A stretch of 64,000 nucleotides of DNA from Pisaster brevispinus (taxonomy: Eukaryota; Echinodermata; Asteroidea; Forcipulatida; Asteriidae), in assembly GCA_023634235.1 (NCBI GenBank), contig JAMKCF010000007.1, forward strand, positions 5,002,001 through 5,066,000, read 5' to 3'. The notes under the pieces were generated by a model. The model was not told the origin of the DNA. It saw nothing but the letters and a program-made list of their open reading frames with translations, and made no database searches. Below, piece after piece: positions 42,704-53,249 of this stretch. Within the stretch, counting starts at the first letter, position 1. The number at the start of each line of letters is the position of its first letter. A program made the translations under genes and the position numbers.

Positions 42704-43642
42704 ATGAACTCGACATCCACTGACTCTGTGGGTCTGCCCCCAGTCCTCATTGCCCTCCGTACTTGTTTCATCGCCGCCATTGCACTGCTGATTCTATCGG
42801 GGAATATTCTCTCAATTGCTGTGACACACCGTGTGACCAACTTAGCTGACAGCACCAAGGTTCTGATGACATCACTGGCTGTGTATGACCTCCTAATAGG
42901 TGTCATAACCCTAATAACTGTTGTTGTATCTGCTCTGGATAGATGGCCTTTTGGTGATGTGGGCTGCTCTTTTTCTGCAGTGTTTATTAGTACAAGTTTC
43001 TTCATGTCGATTCTTTCGCTGACTTTTCTGAATATTGAACGCTACATAGCTGTCACCCGGCCATATAAGTTTCCTATATGGTGTACAAGACGTCGTACAA
43101 TACTGCTTGTTGCCGTGGCATCAATACTCTGTTTCGCCAATGGACCTTTGACCATGGGTTTCTTCGATATTTCTGCAGAATATTTTAATGATTCACTTAT
43201 TTGTTATTTTAGTAACAAAAAGATCTATATCAAAACTATCGGCCTTTTGTTGGCATTTGTGTTGCCATTACTCTTTATGTCGTTTGTCTATTATCATTTG
43301 ATCAAAATCAGTCGACACCATGAGCGGCGACTGAATCAAAACGGTAACAATGAGGCAAACAATAACCGTGACAACAAAGCTCTCAAGACATTCCTTGTTG
43401 TTACTTTGACATTTGCTTGTTGTAACACTCCACTCACACTTTCAAGGACAATAGAAACTTTTACAACTGCTCAGAGCCCAAAATGGCTGCAATTTTTAAC
43501 ATTGTGGCCAGGTACATGTAACAGTATGTGCAATGTGTGGATTTACTGTCTGTTTAATTCATCCTTCCGTCAAAAGGCAAAAACAATTCTCTCGGAGAGA
43601 TTTCCCTGTTGTAACAGGTCAGTGGCACCAGTTGTGATCTAA
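42704..43642 (+). CDS. Class A GPCR epsilon2 (intact, single exon)
   Basis: 312 aa, MNSTSTDSVGLPPVLIALRT..., with protein sequence identical to epsilon3. SGN, LAVYD, VGCSFS, ERYIAV, ECL2 cysteine in SLICYFSN, NSMCNVWIY, tail FPCCNRSVAPVVI. ICL1 has THRVTNLAD. TM6 reads CCNTP, so Asn sits at the toggle position 6.48. The N-terminus has LPP where most have LSP. It differs from epsilon1 at scattered sites, mainly TM1, TM4 and ECL2. Position 3.32 is Ile. The ligand is unknown. Confidence 0.94.
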   Translation: MNSTSTDSVGLPPVLIALRTCFIAAIALLILSGNILSIAVTHRVTNLADSTKVLMTSLAVYDLLIGVITLITVVVSALDRWPFGDVGCSFSAVFISTSFFMSILSLTFLNIERYIAVTRPYKFPIWCTRRRTILLVAVASILCFANGPLTMGFFDISAEYFNDSLICYFSNKKIYIKTIGLLLAFVLPLLFMSFVYYHLIKISRHHERRLNQNGNNEANNNRDNKALKTFLVVTLTFACCNTPLTLSRTIETFTTAQSPKWLQFLTLWPGTCNSMCNVWIYCLFNSSFRQKAKTILSERFPCCNRSVAPVVI

Positions 43643-44001
43643 TTCAGAACTAAAATCTACTTCACAATGAGAATCTAATTCAGAACTAGAATCTAACTTG
43701 GAAAGTAGCTCAATCACAACTAAAATCTACTTCACAATGAGAATCTAATTCAGAACTAGAATCTTATTTGGAAAGTAGCTCATTCAGAACTCAAGTCTAA
43801 CCCAGAACTAGAGTTTAATTCAGAACTACAAAAAGGACGATAATCTAATCATTCAGAACTTAGATCTACTTCACAATATAATCTCATTCACAATTTGAAT
43901 CTAACTTAGAAGTGTAATTTAAAATTCAGAACAAGATTCTGAATCAGAACTAACATCTAATTCCGATCTAGAACCAAGTTGAGAACTATAATCCAGTTCA
44001 C
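43643..44001. repeat. Degenerate 3' repeat after epsilon2
   Basis: The same array as after epsilon1, including the duplicated 85-bp block. Confidence 0.65.
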
Positions 44002-45695
44002 AAAAAAACAATTATTTGATTGTTAATCACATTGTTTACTTTTATGGGATCTTACCAAAGACCACAATCTTGCATACTTTGTCAGGGTTTTAATTTTGAA
44101 AAATGTACCTGTGGAGGGTTTATAATAATGTTGCTTGCTGATAACTGCTTGCTAGACTTACTTTTAATTTGACATTTGTTCGAAAAAGGTGTCAAATTTC
44201 ACCCTCGTTACTTACAAAGATGTATTCAGACAATTTGCAAAGAAACTTTCTTTAAGTTAAGTATTGACAGCTAAGTTTAGACATAAGAAAAAAGAAAAAA
44301 AAACAAAAAACATGTTATTGGAATTAATGATTAAATTATTTACCCAAGGTAATTATTTTGTTAGCAACTTGGTTTTTAAAACAGTATCAGGTATTGCTAG
44401 AAGCTACTGTACTATTGTATGTATGTTGGCAACAAAATTCTGAAATCCAGATAGTTATAAAATGTAATTAGATTAAAATCTTAGTCAGATAGACTCCAAT
44501 GGACTCCAGCAAAATCAATATGAAATTATTATTATGTAGTATTTTTGCAGTTGATATAAGCTCTTGTTAAGGGATCTGTTTTTGGAAACTTGTTGCGTGT
44601 CATAGTCGAGCGGTCAAAAACACTGGACTCAATCTCTGGTGTTTAAGATCAGCAGAGTGTGGGTTCCTGTCGTGGTCTTGACACTCGTGTCCTTGATGGC
44701 ACAGTATACCACTGGTTTTTGGAACCGTTCGATTGTTTTAATCATATACAATACACCTAACATATGAAAATTTCATTTAAAAAAGCAGTAGTGGTTTTGA
44801 GATAGTGCCGAATATCTGGAGCGGATTAGCTCCTTGCGGGAAGAATAATCCGGTATTTGGAATTTTACACACTCTGAGAAGCGTTTCATGCAGAAGCTTT
44901 CCTCAGGTTGAAATAGTTTAGAATCCCTCTCTCTAAAACCACATTCCTTAGAAGGAAATCGTTTCTGGGAATGTTACACATGCAGTGCTTCGTACAAGTA
45001 CGTTTTGATGGCCATATATATTTGGAGTAATTACCAAAGGTATACCCTCCCTTTAGGCAGGCCTTTTGCTTCGTACGTCAGGTGGGATGCAAAGCCGGTC
45101 GAAGGTCCCATGCGCTGTGTGTTATGCACAGAAAAGGACCGATTAACACTTAAATCACAAACAGAAGCGGTTTTCCCCAGTGTTTCGCAGAATGGTTGCA
45201 GATTAGATCGAATCACCTTGTACACTCTTTGCAGGCAAGCTACATTTGAATCGGTATCATACTTCACAATTTTTTATTTTTTTTAAACGGTCTTGAAATG
45301 ATTCTCTTTGTTCAAGCACCTTGAAAACATGGTACGCACGCTCTACACTCCGGTTTTTGTTATTTTTCTATTGTTCACTACAATGCAAGATTCAATCATT
45401 CAAATTTTTAAAAACGCAGGTTCGCTATTGCCATTTTTCTTCTGAGGTCTCCATCAGGTGAAGAATTTGTAAACAGATCCATTGATTGCTCTCAATGAAG
45501 CCATGCTACCTTGCCAATTGGTGTTACTGGTCAGCCTGTTGACTGTGATACAAAACAGTATCCAAACTGGCTCTTATTATTTAGAATGAGCTCTGAGGGT
45601 CTCTGTTACTGACAATGCTGAATTTAAATTCATAGAAAGCCTGTAAATACCAGCCTAATGGGTTAGATGATTAATTCATCAAACTTAATCCCTCT

Positions 45696-45709
45696 AAGTG
45701 ACAGTGCCT
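45696..45709 (+). promoter_or_regulatory. Shared upstream motif, epsilon3
   Basis: AAGTGACAGTGCCTCTAC, 0.42 kb before epsilon3. Confidence 0.4.
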
Positions 45710-45728
45710 CTACAAACATCTCAAGCTG

Positions 45729-46114
45729 TTCATTATTGTTATGACAGGTGCACGTATCCAGAGCTAAGTTTGAATCGCGTGACAAATTTAATGTAGAGTA
45801 CATGCATGAGGCAAGTACACTTCAAGGCAAAGACCCAACTTGTCATCACTTGCAAATCCTTTTCACCATCAGTTACAGAAACAAATCTGATGTCACAAAG
45901 TAAAAAGCTGGTAGTCTTACGAAACACGGACTTTGTCTTGATTAAAGAAGAAGAACAAACAAAATACACATACAATGTAGACTGACTCCACACGATCTAC
46001 AAGAAAGAAATACGATTCTCTGGCTACAACTTCAGTGACACGGGCTGAGGTTTTTCTGCAGTTTAAAACCGTTGCAGTTTCGATGAATGTCAACTACTCT
46101 GCAAGTACTTAACA
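45729..46114 (+). promoter_or_regulatory. Gamma-type (type I) 5' flank of epsilon3
   Basis: Same as 42318-42703 in unit B. Confidence 0.55.
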
Positions 46115-47053
46115 ATGAACTCGACATCCACTGACTCTGTGGGTCTGCCCCCAGTCCTCATTGCCCTCCGTACTTGTTTCATCGCCGCCATTGCACTGCT
46201 GATTCTATCGGGGAATATTCTCTCAATTGCTGTGACACACCGTGTGACCAACTTAGCTGACAGCACCAAGGTTCTGATGACATCACTGGCTGTGTATGAC
46301 CTCCTAATAGGTGTCATAACCCTAATAACTGTTGTTGTATCTGCTCTGGATAGATGGCCTTTTGGTGATGTGGGCTGCTCTTTTTCTGCAGTGTTTATTA
46401 GTACAAGTTTCTTCATGTCGATTCTTTCGCTGACTTTTCTGAATATTGAACGCTACATAGCTGTCACCCGGCCATATAAGTTTCCTATATGGTGTACAAG
46501 ACGTCGTACAATACTGCTTGTTGCCGTGGCATCAATACTCTGTTTCGCCAATGGACCTTTGACCATGGGTTTCTTCGATATTTCTGCAGAATATTTTAAT
46601 GATTCACTTATTTGTTATTTTAGTAACAAAAAGATCTATATCAAAACTATCGGCCTTTTGTTGGCATTTGTGTTGCCATTACTCTTTATGTCGTTTGTCT
46701 ATTATCATTTGATCAAAATCAGTCGACACCATGAGCGGCGACTGAATCAAAACGGTAACAATGAGGCAAACAATAACCGTGACAACAAAGCTCTCAAGAC
46801 ATTCCTTGTTGTTACTTTGACGTTTGCTTGTTGTAACACTCCACTTACACTTTCAAGGACAATAGAAACTTTTACAACTGCTCAGAGCCCAAAATGGCTG
46901 CAATTTTTAACATTGTGGCCAGGTACATGTAACAGTATGTGCAATGTGTGGATTTACTGTCTGTTTAATTCATCCTTCCGTCAAAAGGCAAAAACAATTC
47001 TCTCGGAGAGATTTCCCTGTTGTAACAGGTCAGTGGCACCAGTTGTGATCTAA
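46115..47053 (+). CDS. Class A GPCR epsilon3 (intact, single exon)
   Basis: 312 aa with the same protein as epsilon2. At least two silent differences are visible in the TM6 coding region (TTGACG against TTGACA; CCACTT against CCACTC). It is therefore a true second copy and not a duplicated read. All receptor motifs are as in epsilon2, including CCNTP in TM6 and NSMCNVWIY in TM7. The 5' and 3' flanks are also nearly identical. Confidence 0.93.
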   Translation: MNSTSTDSVGLPPVLIALRTCFIAAIALLILSGNILSIAVTHRVTNLADSTKVLMTSLAVYDLLIGVITLITVVVSALDRWPFGDVGCSFSAVFISTSFFMSILSLTFLNIERYIAVTRPYKFPIWCTRRRTILLVAVASILCFANGPLTMGFFDISAEYFNDSLICYFSNKKIYIKTIGLLLAFVLPLLFMSFVYYHLIKISRHHERRLNQNGNNEANNNRDNKALKTFLVVTLTFACCNTPLTLSRTIETFTTAQSPKWLQFLTLWPGTCNSMCNVWIYCLFNSSFRQKAKTILSERFPCCNRSVAPVVI

Positions 47054-47412
47054 TTCAGAACTAAAATCTACTTCACAATGAGAATCTAATTCAGAACTAG
47101 AATCTAACTTGGAAAGTAGCTCAATCACAACTAAAATCTACTTCACAATGAGAATCTAATTCAGAACTAGAATCTTATTTGGAAAGTAGCTCATTCAGAA
47201 CTCAAGTCTAACCCAGAACTAGAGTTTATTTCAGAACTACAAAAAGGACGATAATCTAATCATTCAGAACTTAGATCTACTTCACAATATAATCTCATTC
47301 ACAATTTGAATCTAACTTAGAAGTGTAATGTAAAATTCAGAACAAGATTCTGAATCAGAACTAACATCTAATTCCGATCTAGAACCAAGTTGGGAACTAT
47401 AATCCAGTTCAC
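47054..47412. repeat. Degenerate 3' repeat after epsilon3
   Basis: As after epsilon1 and epsilon2, with a few substitutions (GAGTTTATTTCAG against GAGTTTAATTCAG). Confidence 0.65.
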
Positions 47413-47997
47413 AAAAAAACAATTATTTGATTGTTAATCACATTGTTTACTTTTATGGGATCTTACCAAAGACCACAATCTTGCATACTTTGTCAGGGTT
47501 TTAATTTTGACAAATGTACCTGTGGAGGGTTTATAATAATGTTGCTTGCTGATAACTGCTTGCTAGACTTACTTTTAATTTGACATTTGTTCGAAAAAGG
47601 TGTCAAATTTCACCCTCGTTACTTACAAAGACAATTTGCAAAGAAACTTTCTTTAAGTTAAGTATTGACAGCTAAGTTTAGACATAAGAAAAAAGAAAAA
47701 AAATACAAAAACATGTTATTGGAATTAATGATTAAATTATTTACCCAAGGTAATTATTTTGTTAGCAACTTGGTTTTTAAAACAGTATCAGGTATTGCTA
47801 GAAGCTACTGTACTATTGTATGTATGTTGGCAACAAAATTCTGAAATCCAGATAGTTATAAAATGCAATTAGATTAAAATCTTAGTCAGATAGACTCCAA
47901 TGGACTCCAGCAATATCAATATGAAATTATTATTATGTAGTATTTTTGCAGTTGATATTAGCTCTTGTTAAGGGATCTGTTTTTGGAAACTTGTTGC

Positions 47998-48660
47998 GTG
48001 TCATGGCTGAGCGGTCAAAAACACTGGACTCAATCTCTGGTGTTTAAGATCAGCAGAGTGTGGGTTCCAGTCGTGGTCTTGACACTTGTGTCCTTGATGG
48101 CACAGTATACCACTGGTTTTTTCGAACCGTTCGATTGTTTTAATCATATACAATACACCTAACATGTGAAAATTTCATTTAAAAAAGCGGTAGCGGTTTT
48201 GAGATAGCGCCGAATATCTGGAGCGGATTAGCTCCTTGCGGGAAGAATAATCCGGTATTTGGAATTTTACACACTCTGAGAAGCGTTTCATGCAGAAGCT
48301 TTCCTCAGGTTGAAATAGTTTAGAATCCCTCTCTCTAAAACCACATTCCTTAGAAGGAAATCGTTTCTGGGAATGTTACACATGCAGTGCTTCGTACAAG
48401 TACGTTTTGATGGCCATATATATTTGGAGTAATTACCAAAGGTATACCCTCCCTTTAGGCAGGCCTTTTGCTTCGTACGTCAGGTGGGATGCAAAGCCGG
48501 TCGAAGGTCCCATGCGCTGTGTGTTATGCACAGAAAAGAGCCGATTAACACTTAAATCGCAAACAGAAGCGGTTTTCCCCAGTGTTTCTCAGAATGGTTG
48601 CAGATTACATCGCATCACCTTGTACACTCTTTGTAGGCAGCAACATTTGAATCGGTCTCA
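47998..48660 (+). repeat. SINE remnants in the partial third unit
   Basis: Same head and body as at 41180-41875, more diverged after 48540 (AAAAGAGCCGATT; GCAGCAACATTTG). Confidence 0.6.
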
Positions 48661-49092
48661 TACTTCACAACATTTCAAAAAAAAACCTGACTTGAAATGT
48701 TTGTCTTTGTTCAAGCGCCTTGGCATGGCACGCACGCTCTACACTCCGGTTTGTGTTATTTTCTATTGTTCACTACAATGCAAGATTCAATATTTCACAT
48801 TTAAAACACGCAGGTTGGCTATTGCCATTTTTCTTCTGAGGTGAAGAATTTGTAAAAATAGATCCCTTGATTGCTCTCAATAAAGCCATGCTACACAATG
48901 TACCTTGCCAATTAGTGTTACTGGTCAGCCTGTTGACTGTGATACAAAACAGTATCAAAACTGGCTCTTATTATTTAGAATGAGCTCTGAGGATCTCTGT
49001 TTAATACTGACAATGCTGAATTTAAATTCACGGAGAACAGGTAAATTCCAGCCTAATGGAAAGATGATTAATTCATCAAACTTAATCCCTCT

Positions 49093-49106
49093 GAGTGACA
49101 GTGCCT
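49093..49106 (+). promoter_or_regulatory. Shared upstream motif, zeta
   Basis: GAGTGACAGTGCCTCTAC, 0.45 kb before zeta (first base changed), followed by ATACGGAGTTGTGGTAAT as before delta2. Confidence 0.4.
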
Positions 49107-49541
49107 CTACAAACATCCTTATACGGAGTTGTGGTAATGAACCTTCAATTCTAAGGATGAGGTTAAACTCTAATTTATTGGAATTAATGTTTAGACGAGT
49201 CACAAGTGTGTAGATTTGAGGTGTGGAACTTCAACCTAGCACACTGGGCTCAATTTCTACAAAAGACAATCTAGATTCATCAGCTTGTGTCTTTATAAGA
49301 CTAAACAGGAGCACAAGCCACAGAATCTGCCCGTTCACTTCAACTGTGACAAGTTTGTAGACACTCTGCCAGAACAGCATGAAATGAAAGCGCTGGAGTT
49401 GACATGCACAGATCACACAGTGGAGGACCTACATGTATAACTGAGCACCTTTTAACACTTCAGTCAAGCATACAGTCGGAAAGGTTCTTCAACTAGTACT
49501 TAAATGTTGAAGATTGGATTTGATGAACAAAAAAAACGACT

Positions 49542-50495
49542 ATGTCTATTGTGAATTTGAACACTACTGCCACAGACACTGTGGGTCTGTCCCCAGTCCT
49601 CATTGCCCTCCGTACTTGTTGCATCGCCATCATTGCACTGCTGATTCTATCTGGGAATATTCTTTCAATTGCCGTGACACGCCGTGTAACCAACTTAGCT
49701 GACAGCACCAAGGTTCTCATGACATCACTGGCTGTGTATGACATCCTAGTCGGTGTCATAGCCCTACTCAGTGTTGTAGTATCTGCTCTGGATAGATGGC
49801 CTTTTGGTAATGTGGGCTGCTATATCTCTGCTGTGTTTGTTAATACAAGTTTTTCCATGTCGATACTTTTGGTTACTTTTTTGAATTTTGAACGGTATTT
49901 AGCTGTCACCCAGCCATTTAAATTTTCGATGTGGTGTAAAAGATGTCGTGTGATACTCGTTGTAGTTGTGGCATCAATGCTCCTTTTGGCCAATGGTTTG
50001 ATGCCACCGATTATCTACAAAATTTCTGCAGATTATTTCAACAGTTCAGTTATTTGCTATTACAGTAAAAAATCAATCTATTTCACTATTGCCTCCCTCC
50101 TCTTTGCAGATGTATTGCCATTACTATTGATGTTAGTTTTTTATTATCATTTGATTAAAATCAGTCATCAACATGAACAGCGACTGAATCAAAACGGTCA
50201 CAATGAGGCAAACAATAATCATGAAAACAAAGCTTTCAAGACATTCCTTGTTGTTACTTTGGCGTTTTCTTGTTGTCACACTCCAAACTTGCTTTTAAGG
50301 ACAGTAGAATCTTTTGAAGGTGAAACTAGCCAAAGTTGGCTGCAATTTTTAACAATGTGGTTAGCTACAAGTAACAGCATGCTCAATGTGTGGATTTACT
50401 GTCTTTTTAATTCAACTTTCCGTCAAATGGCTAAAACAATTCTCTCGGAGAGATTTTCCTGTTGTAACAGGTCAGTGGCACCAGTAGTTGTCTAA
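49542..50495 (+). CDS. Class A GPCR zeta (intact, single exon; last in array)
   Basis: 317 aa, MSIVNLNTTATDTVGLSP, with a five-residue N-terminal extension like delta2 and a sequon at Asn7. SGN (Asn39), LAVYD (Asp67), VGCYIS (Cys93), FERYLAV (Arg118), ECL2 cysteine in SVICYYSK. ICL3 is LNQNGHNEANNNHENK. TM6 reads CCHTP, so His at 6.48; TM7 NSMLNVWIY; tail RFSCCNRSVAPVVV. It has unusual ICL2 residues (TQPFKFSMWCKRCR against TRPYKFPIWCTRRR elsewhere). TM1-TM3 resemble gamma and TM4-TM5 are its own. Position 3.32 is Val. Confidence 0.93.
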   Translation: MSIVNLNTTATDTVGLSPVLIALRTCCIAIIALLILSGNILSIAVTRRVTNLADSTKVLMTSLAVYDILVGVIALLSVVVSALDRWPFGNVGCYISAVFVNTSFSMSILLVTFLNFERYLAVTQPFKFSMWCKRCRVILVVVVASMLLLANGLMPPIIYKISADYFNSSVICYYSKKSIYFTIASLLFADVLPLLLMLVFYYHLIKISHQHEQRLNQNGHNEANNNHENKAFKTFLVVTLAFSCCHTPNLLLRTVESFEGETSQSWLQFLTMWLATSNSMLNVWIYCLFNSTFRQMAKTILSERFSCCNRSVAPVVV

Positions 50496-52170
50496 TTCAG
50501 AACAAGAATCTTAATTCAGACCAAGAATCTAATCAAGGAATCAAGGAATTGGAGTCTAATTTAGAACTAGCATTGACATGTAATTTAAAACTAAAACGAT
50601 ACTCAGAACTAGAGTCAAATTCAGAATAATCAATTGTTACGTTGTTGACCACATTTTTTACTTTCATAGGATCTGATTGAAGACCAAAGTTTTACGCACA
50701 AGAGGAATAGGCCCCCTATCAATTCCCACATTCAGCTCCCCTAAATTATTTTAATCTTTTAGTATTTTCATTCTTGTAGCTTACCAAGAGTGCCTTTAAG
50801 CCTTGTTTGAGGCAAACTTGCATAAGAAAATAAAAAAAACAATCTGTAGCGATCAATAACTGCTTTCTACTCCTATTTTTAATTTGATACTTAATCCATT
50901 ATTTTAAATATTTAGCAAAATCCAATGAATGTTTCTCATTGTCACTTACTCTAACATATTCTGCGATTGCAAGCTTTTTACATGTACATACAGTATTTGC
51001 TACACTTTCTAGCGGCAGTCTTTCTTCGATCACTTTTTTTGGTAGGCAGTCTTTCTTCGATTTCTTTGGTTGGTAGGCAGTTAGCAACAGTGTTTTATTT
51101 AGCATTTTGCCAGTGTGAAGTGTACAAAAAAGAAAATTATAAAAATAACACCTTCATTTGTAATTCTATTTTCGTGGATTTATTTTTTTATTGCAGCTTT
51201 TTAAATCATGCACTTAATTTATAACATTGTCTGTGGAGTGTCTTTGAGAACCTGGCATGATTTGTGACCCTTGGGTTAAACTTGATTATCAGAACCTTTA
51301 ACCACTTAACCATCCGAAACTGCCAGGTCGTTTACTAACTGAAACACCCGAAACCGCCCCAGATAACAAAACACTCAAGTTTTTAAAGCATTTGAGCGTG
51401 TCACAAGATATAGCCATCGAAGAATGCAATTTGAATACTTCTACAGTCCAAAAATAGCCTATGGACGCCATCAAAAAATAATGGAGTATTCTAATTCCAA
51501 AGGTTCAAATGCCTAAAAAGCAAATTCACAGCCCTTTAGTTTCTCCATGTACTATTGACTGTATTGCATGTAAAAACCTTTTTACGCACAACAATGTATG
51601 CAGCCATGACAACCATGCTTACTTTCACCGTGTGTTTTTAATACATCATTCAAATGAATGTAAATAGTAAATAGAATTTAATTGTTATCTGTAATTAATG
51701 TACACATTATTGGTCATTGCCATAGGTATGGTTTGTCTTATTCATTCAATTTGTTAACATTATACAGTAGTTCTGGTTTGAAACAAGGGTAACTTGTGTG
51801 CACAACTTTCTGTGCAACATCAGCTCAATCCATATTAATTACAAATTGTCTACTTTAGCTGATGTGTTTTTTTATCTACAAGCTCACAGTTTAAATTTAG
51901 TAAAAACAAAGAAAAAATGTGTTCTCATTTGAAAGATAATTCTATCCTCTCCAGAATAAACCGAAGAAAATTTATCACCATGAAAGTACATGTAGTTTTA
52001 TTATTTCTAGATACTGCATTAATCAGGGGACACTGTTCAGTGAGTAATATGTCTTACATTTAAAGTTATGTGCTTAAAATACTAACAGGGGAAGTACAAA
52101 GGACGACCAATGGAAATAGGCTGATATTTTAGGAGAAACAAATTGAAAAACAGATTTTAAAATGGGAAAA
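50496..52170. other. Non-coding DNA after the array
   Basis: Starts with a short form of the AATTCAGAACAAGAATCT-type 3' repeat (to about 50620), then AT-rich DNA without recognisable genes. A local duplication of GGCAGTCTTTCTTCGAT lies near 51016-51065. The 85-aa plus frame here is low complexity. Confidence 0.5.
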
Positions 52171-52174
52171 CATT

Positions 52175-52605
52175 GTGGCGTATCGTGGCCGAGCGGATAA
52201 GAGCACCGGACTCAAGCTCTGGTGTTTCCGACTCAGCAGAGTGTGGGTTCGAGTCCCAGTCGTGACACGTGTGTCCATAAGCAAGACACTTAACCACTAT
52301 TGCTTCGTCCTTCGACATGTTCGAACGGGACGTAAAGCCGTTGGCCCCGTGTGTTGTGAAACGCACGTAAAAGAACCCAGTGCACTTATCGAAAAGAGAA
52401 GGGGTTTGCCCCGGTGTTCCTGGTTTGATTGGCAGCATATTGCACCACAGCACCTTGTAAACATGGTGCTATGTAAAGGAGTAGGTCTCATACTTCAGAA
52501 ACGTTGCCCCAAATACCTTGCAGGAAAATACTGAATGTTGAAGCGCCTTGAGCGTAACTGCGTGACGGATATGTGCGCATTATAAATGTATATTATTATT
52601 AAAAA
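52175..52605 (+). repeat. Full-length tRNA(Leu/Ser-like)-derived SINE
   Basis: Head GTCGTGGCCGAGCGGATAAG..., B-box GTGGGTTCGAGTCCC, body with GACGTAAAGCCGTTGGCCCC, and tail AAGCGCCTTGAGCGTAACTG...ATTATAAATGTATATTATTATT. Best-preserved copy in the window and the reference for the fragments elsewhere. The 119-aa plus frame is a by-product. Confidence 0.85.
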
Positions 52606-52992
52606 ACAATGTGAGCTAACAATACATGTAACAAAACACGTAACTTTGATCTTTCTACTTGAAAAGTGTATCGTATGCTAAGCTTTGTGATCATCGTATT
52701 TATAAACTCCGGCTTTACAATTCTAACCTCCACACTGAACCCATATCTAATCATTCATGGGGAGACCGATCCTTCTCACATGCTGAGCCACATGTAATCA
52801 TCACAAGTAAAACCATCTGATTCTTTAACCCAGTTAAAAAAAAAACTAAAGTATTTTAATAATGTTATGTTTACCCGCCACGAGCACTTTTGTGGATTTG
52901 TGTGCTTTATAAGTTTTCATAATTATTATCATTATATTTATTATTATGTAATACAACAGACGGTTGGCATAAGTGGACCACCCACCAACTTA

Positions 52993-53085
52993 AAGGCTGG
53001 TTAGCTCAAACGGTGGAGAACTCATACGGTATTCAAGAGGTCACGAGTTCAAGTCTGGCATCAGCCAGTTTTTTTCTTTGCTCAT
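52993..53085 (+). repeat. tRNA-derived SINE (13.8-kb family), diverged
   Basis: GGCTGGTTAGCTCAAACGGT...GAGTTCAAGTCTGGC...CAGCCAG, preceded by CCACCCACCAACTTA and followed by TTTTTTTCTTTGCTC, as in the other copies. Confidence 0.65.
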
Positions 53086-53249
53086 TACTTGTGTACATAC
53101 ATTATTAAATTATGAGAAATTGTGAGAAAAAGTAATAAATGAATAAATAAAATTTAGTTTAGAAAAAAATTTTTGATATAAAGTGCAGTCAAATTTCCCG
53201 ATTGTAACCTTTGTACTTTTTATGTATACCCACAAAACCTGGGTGTTTA

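Larger units (their letters stand above)
41160..44570 (+). repeat. Tandem unit B (3,411 bp) with epsilon2
   Basis: GGGATCTGTTTTTGG at 41160 recurs at 44571 and 47972. The unit holds SINE remnants, type I upstream region, epsilon2 and the 3' repeat. Differences from unit C are a few substitutions and short indels. Confidence 0.9.
44571..47971 (+). repeat. Tandem unit C (about 3.4 kb) with epsilon3
   Basis: Copy of unit B at an offset of 3,411 bp in the coding part. SINE remnants lie at about 44595-45285. A third, partial unit (47972 to about 49000) continues into the zeta 5' flank. Confidence 0.9.

Noticed and set aside
4140..50495. Calling the receptors aminergic or melatonin receptors
   Set aside because: There is no Asp3.32, and TM6/TM7 motifs are atypical. 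Similarity in the LAVYD/ERY regions is general to class A, so no ligand class is claimed.
52175..52534. 119-aa ORF near 52.3 kb
   Set aside because: It covers the full-length SINE exactly, including its tRNA-like head.
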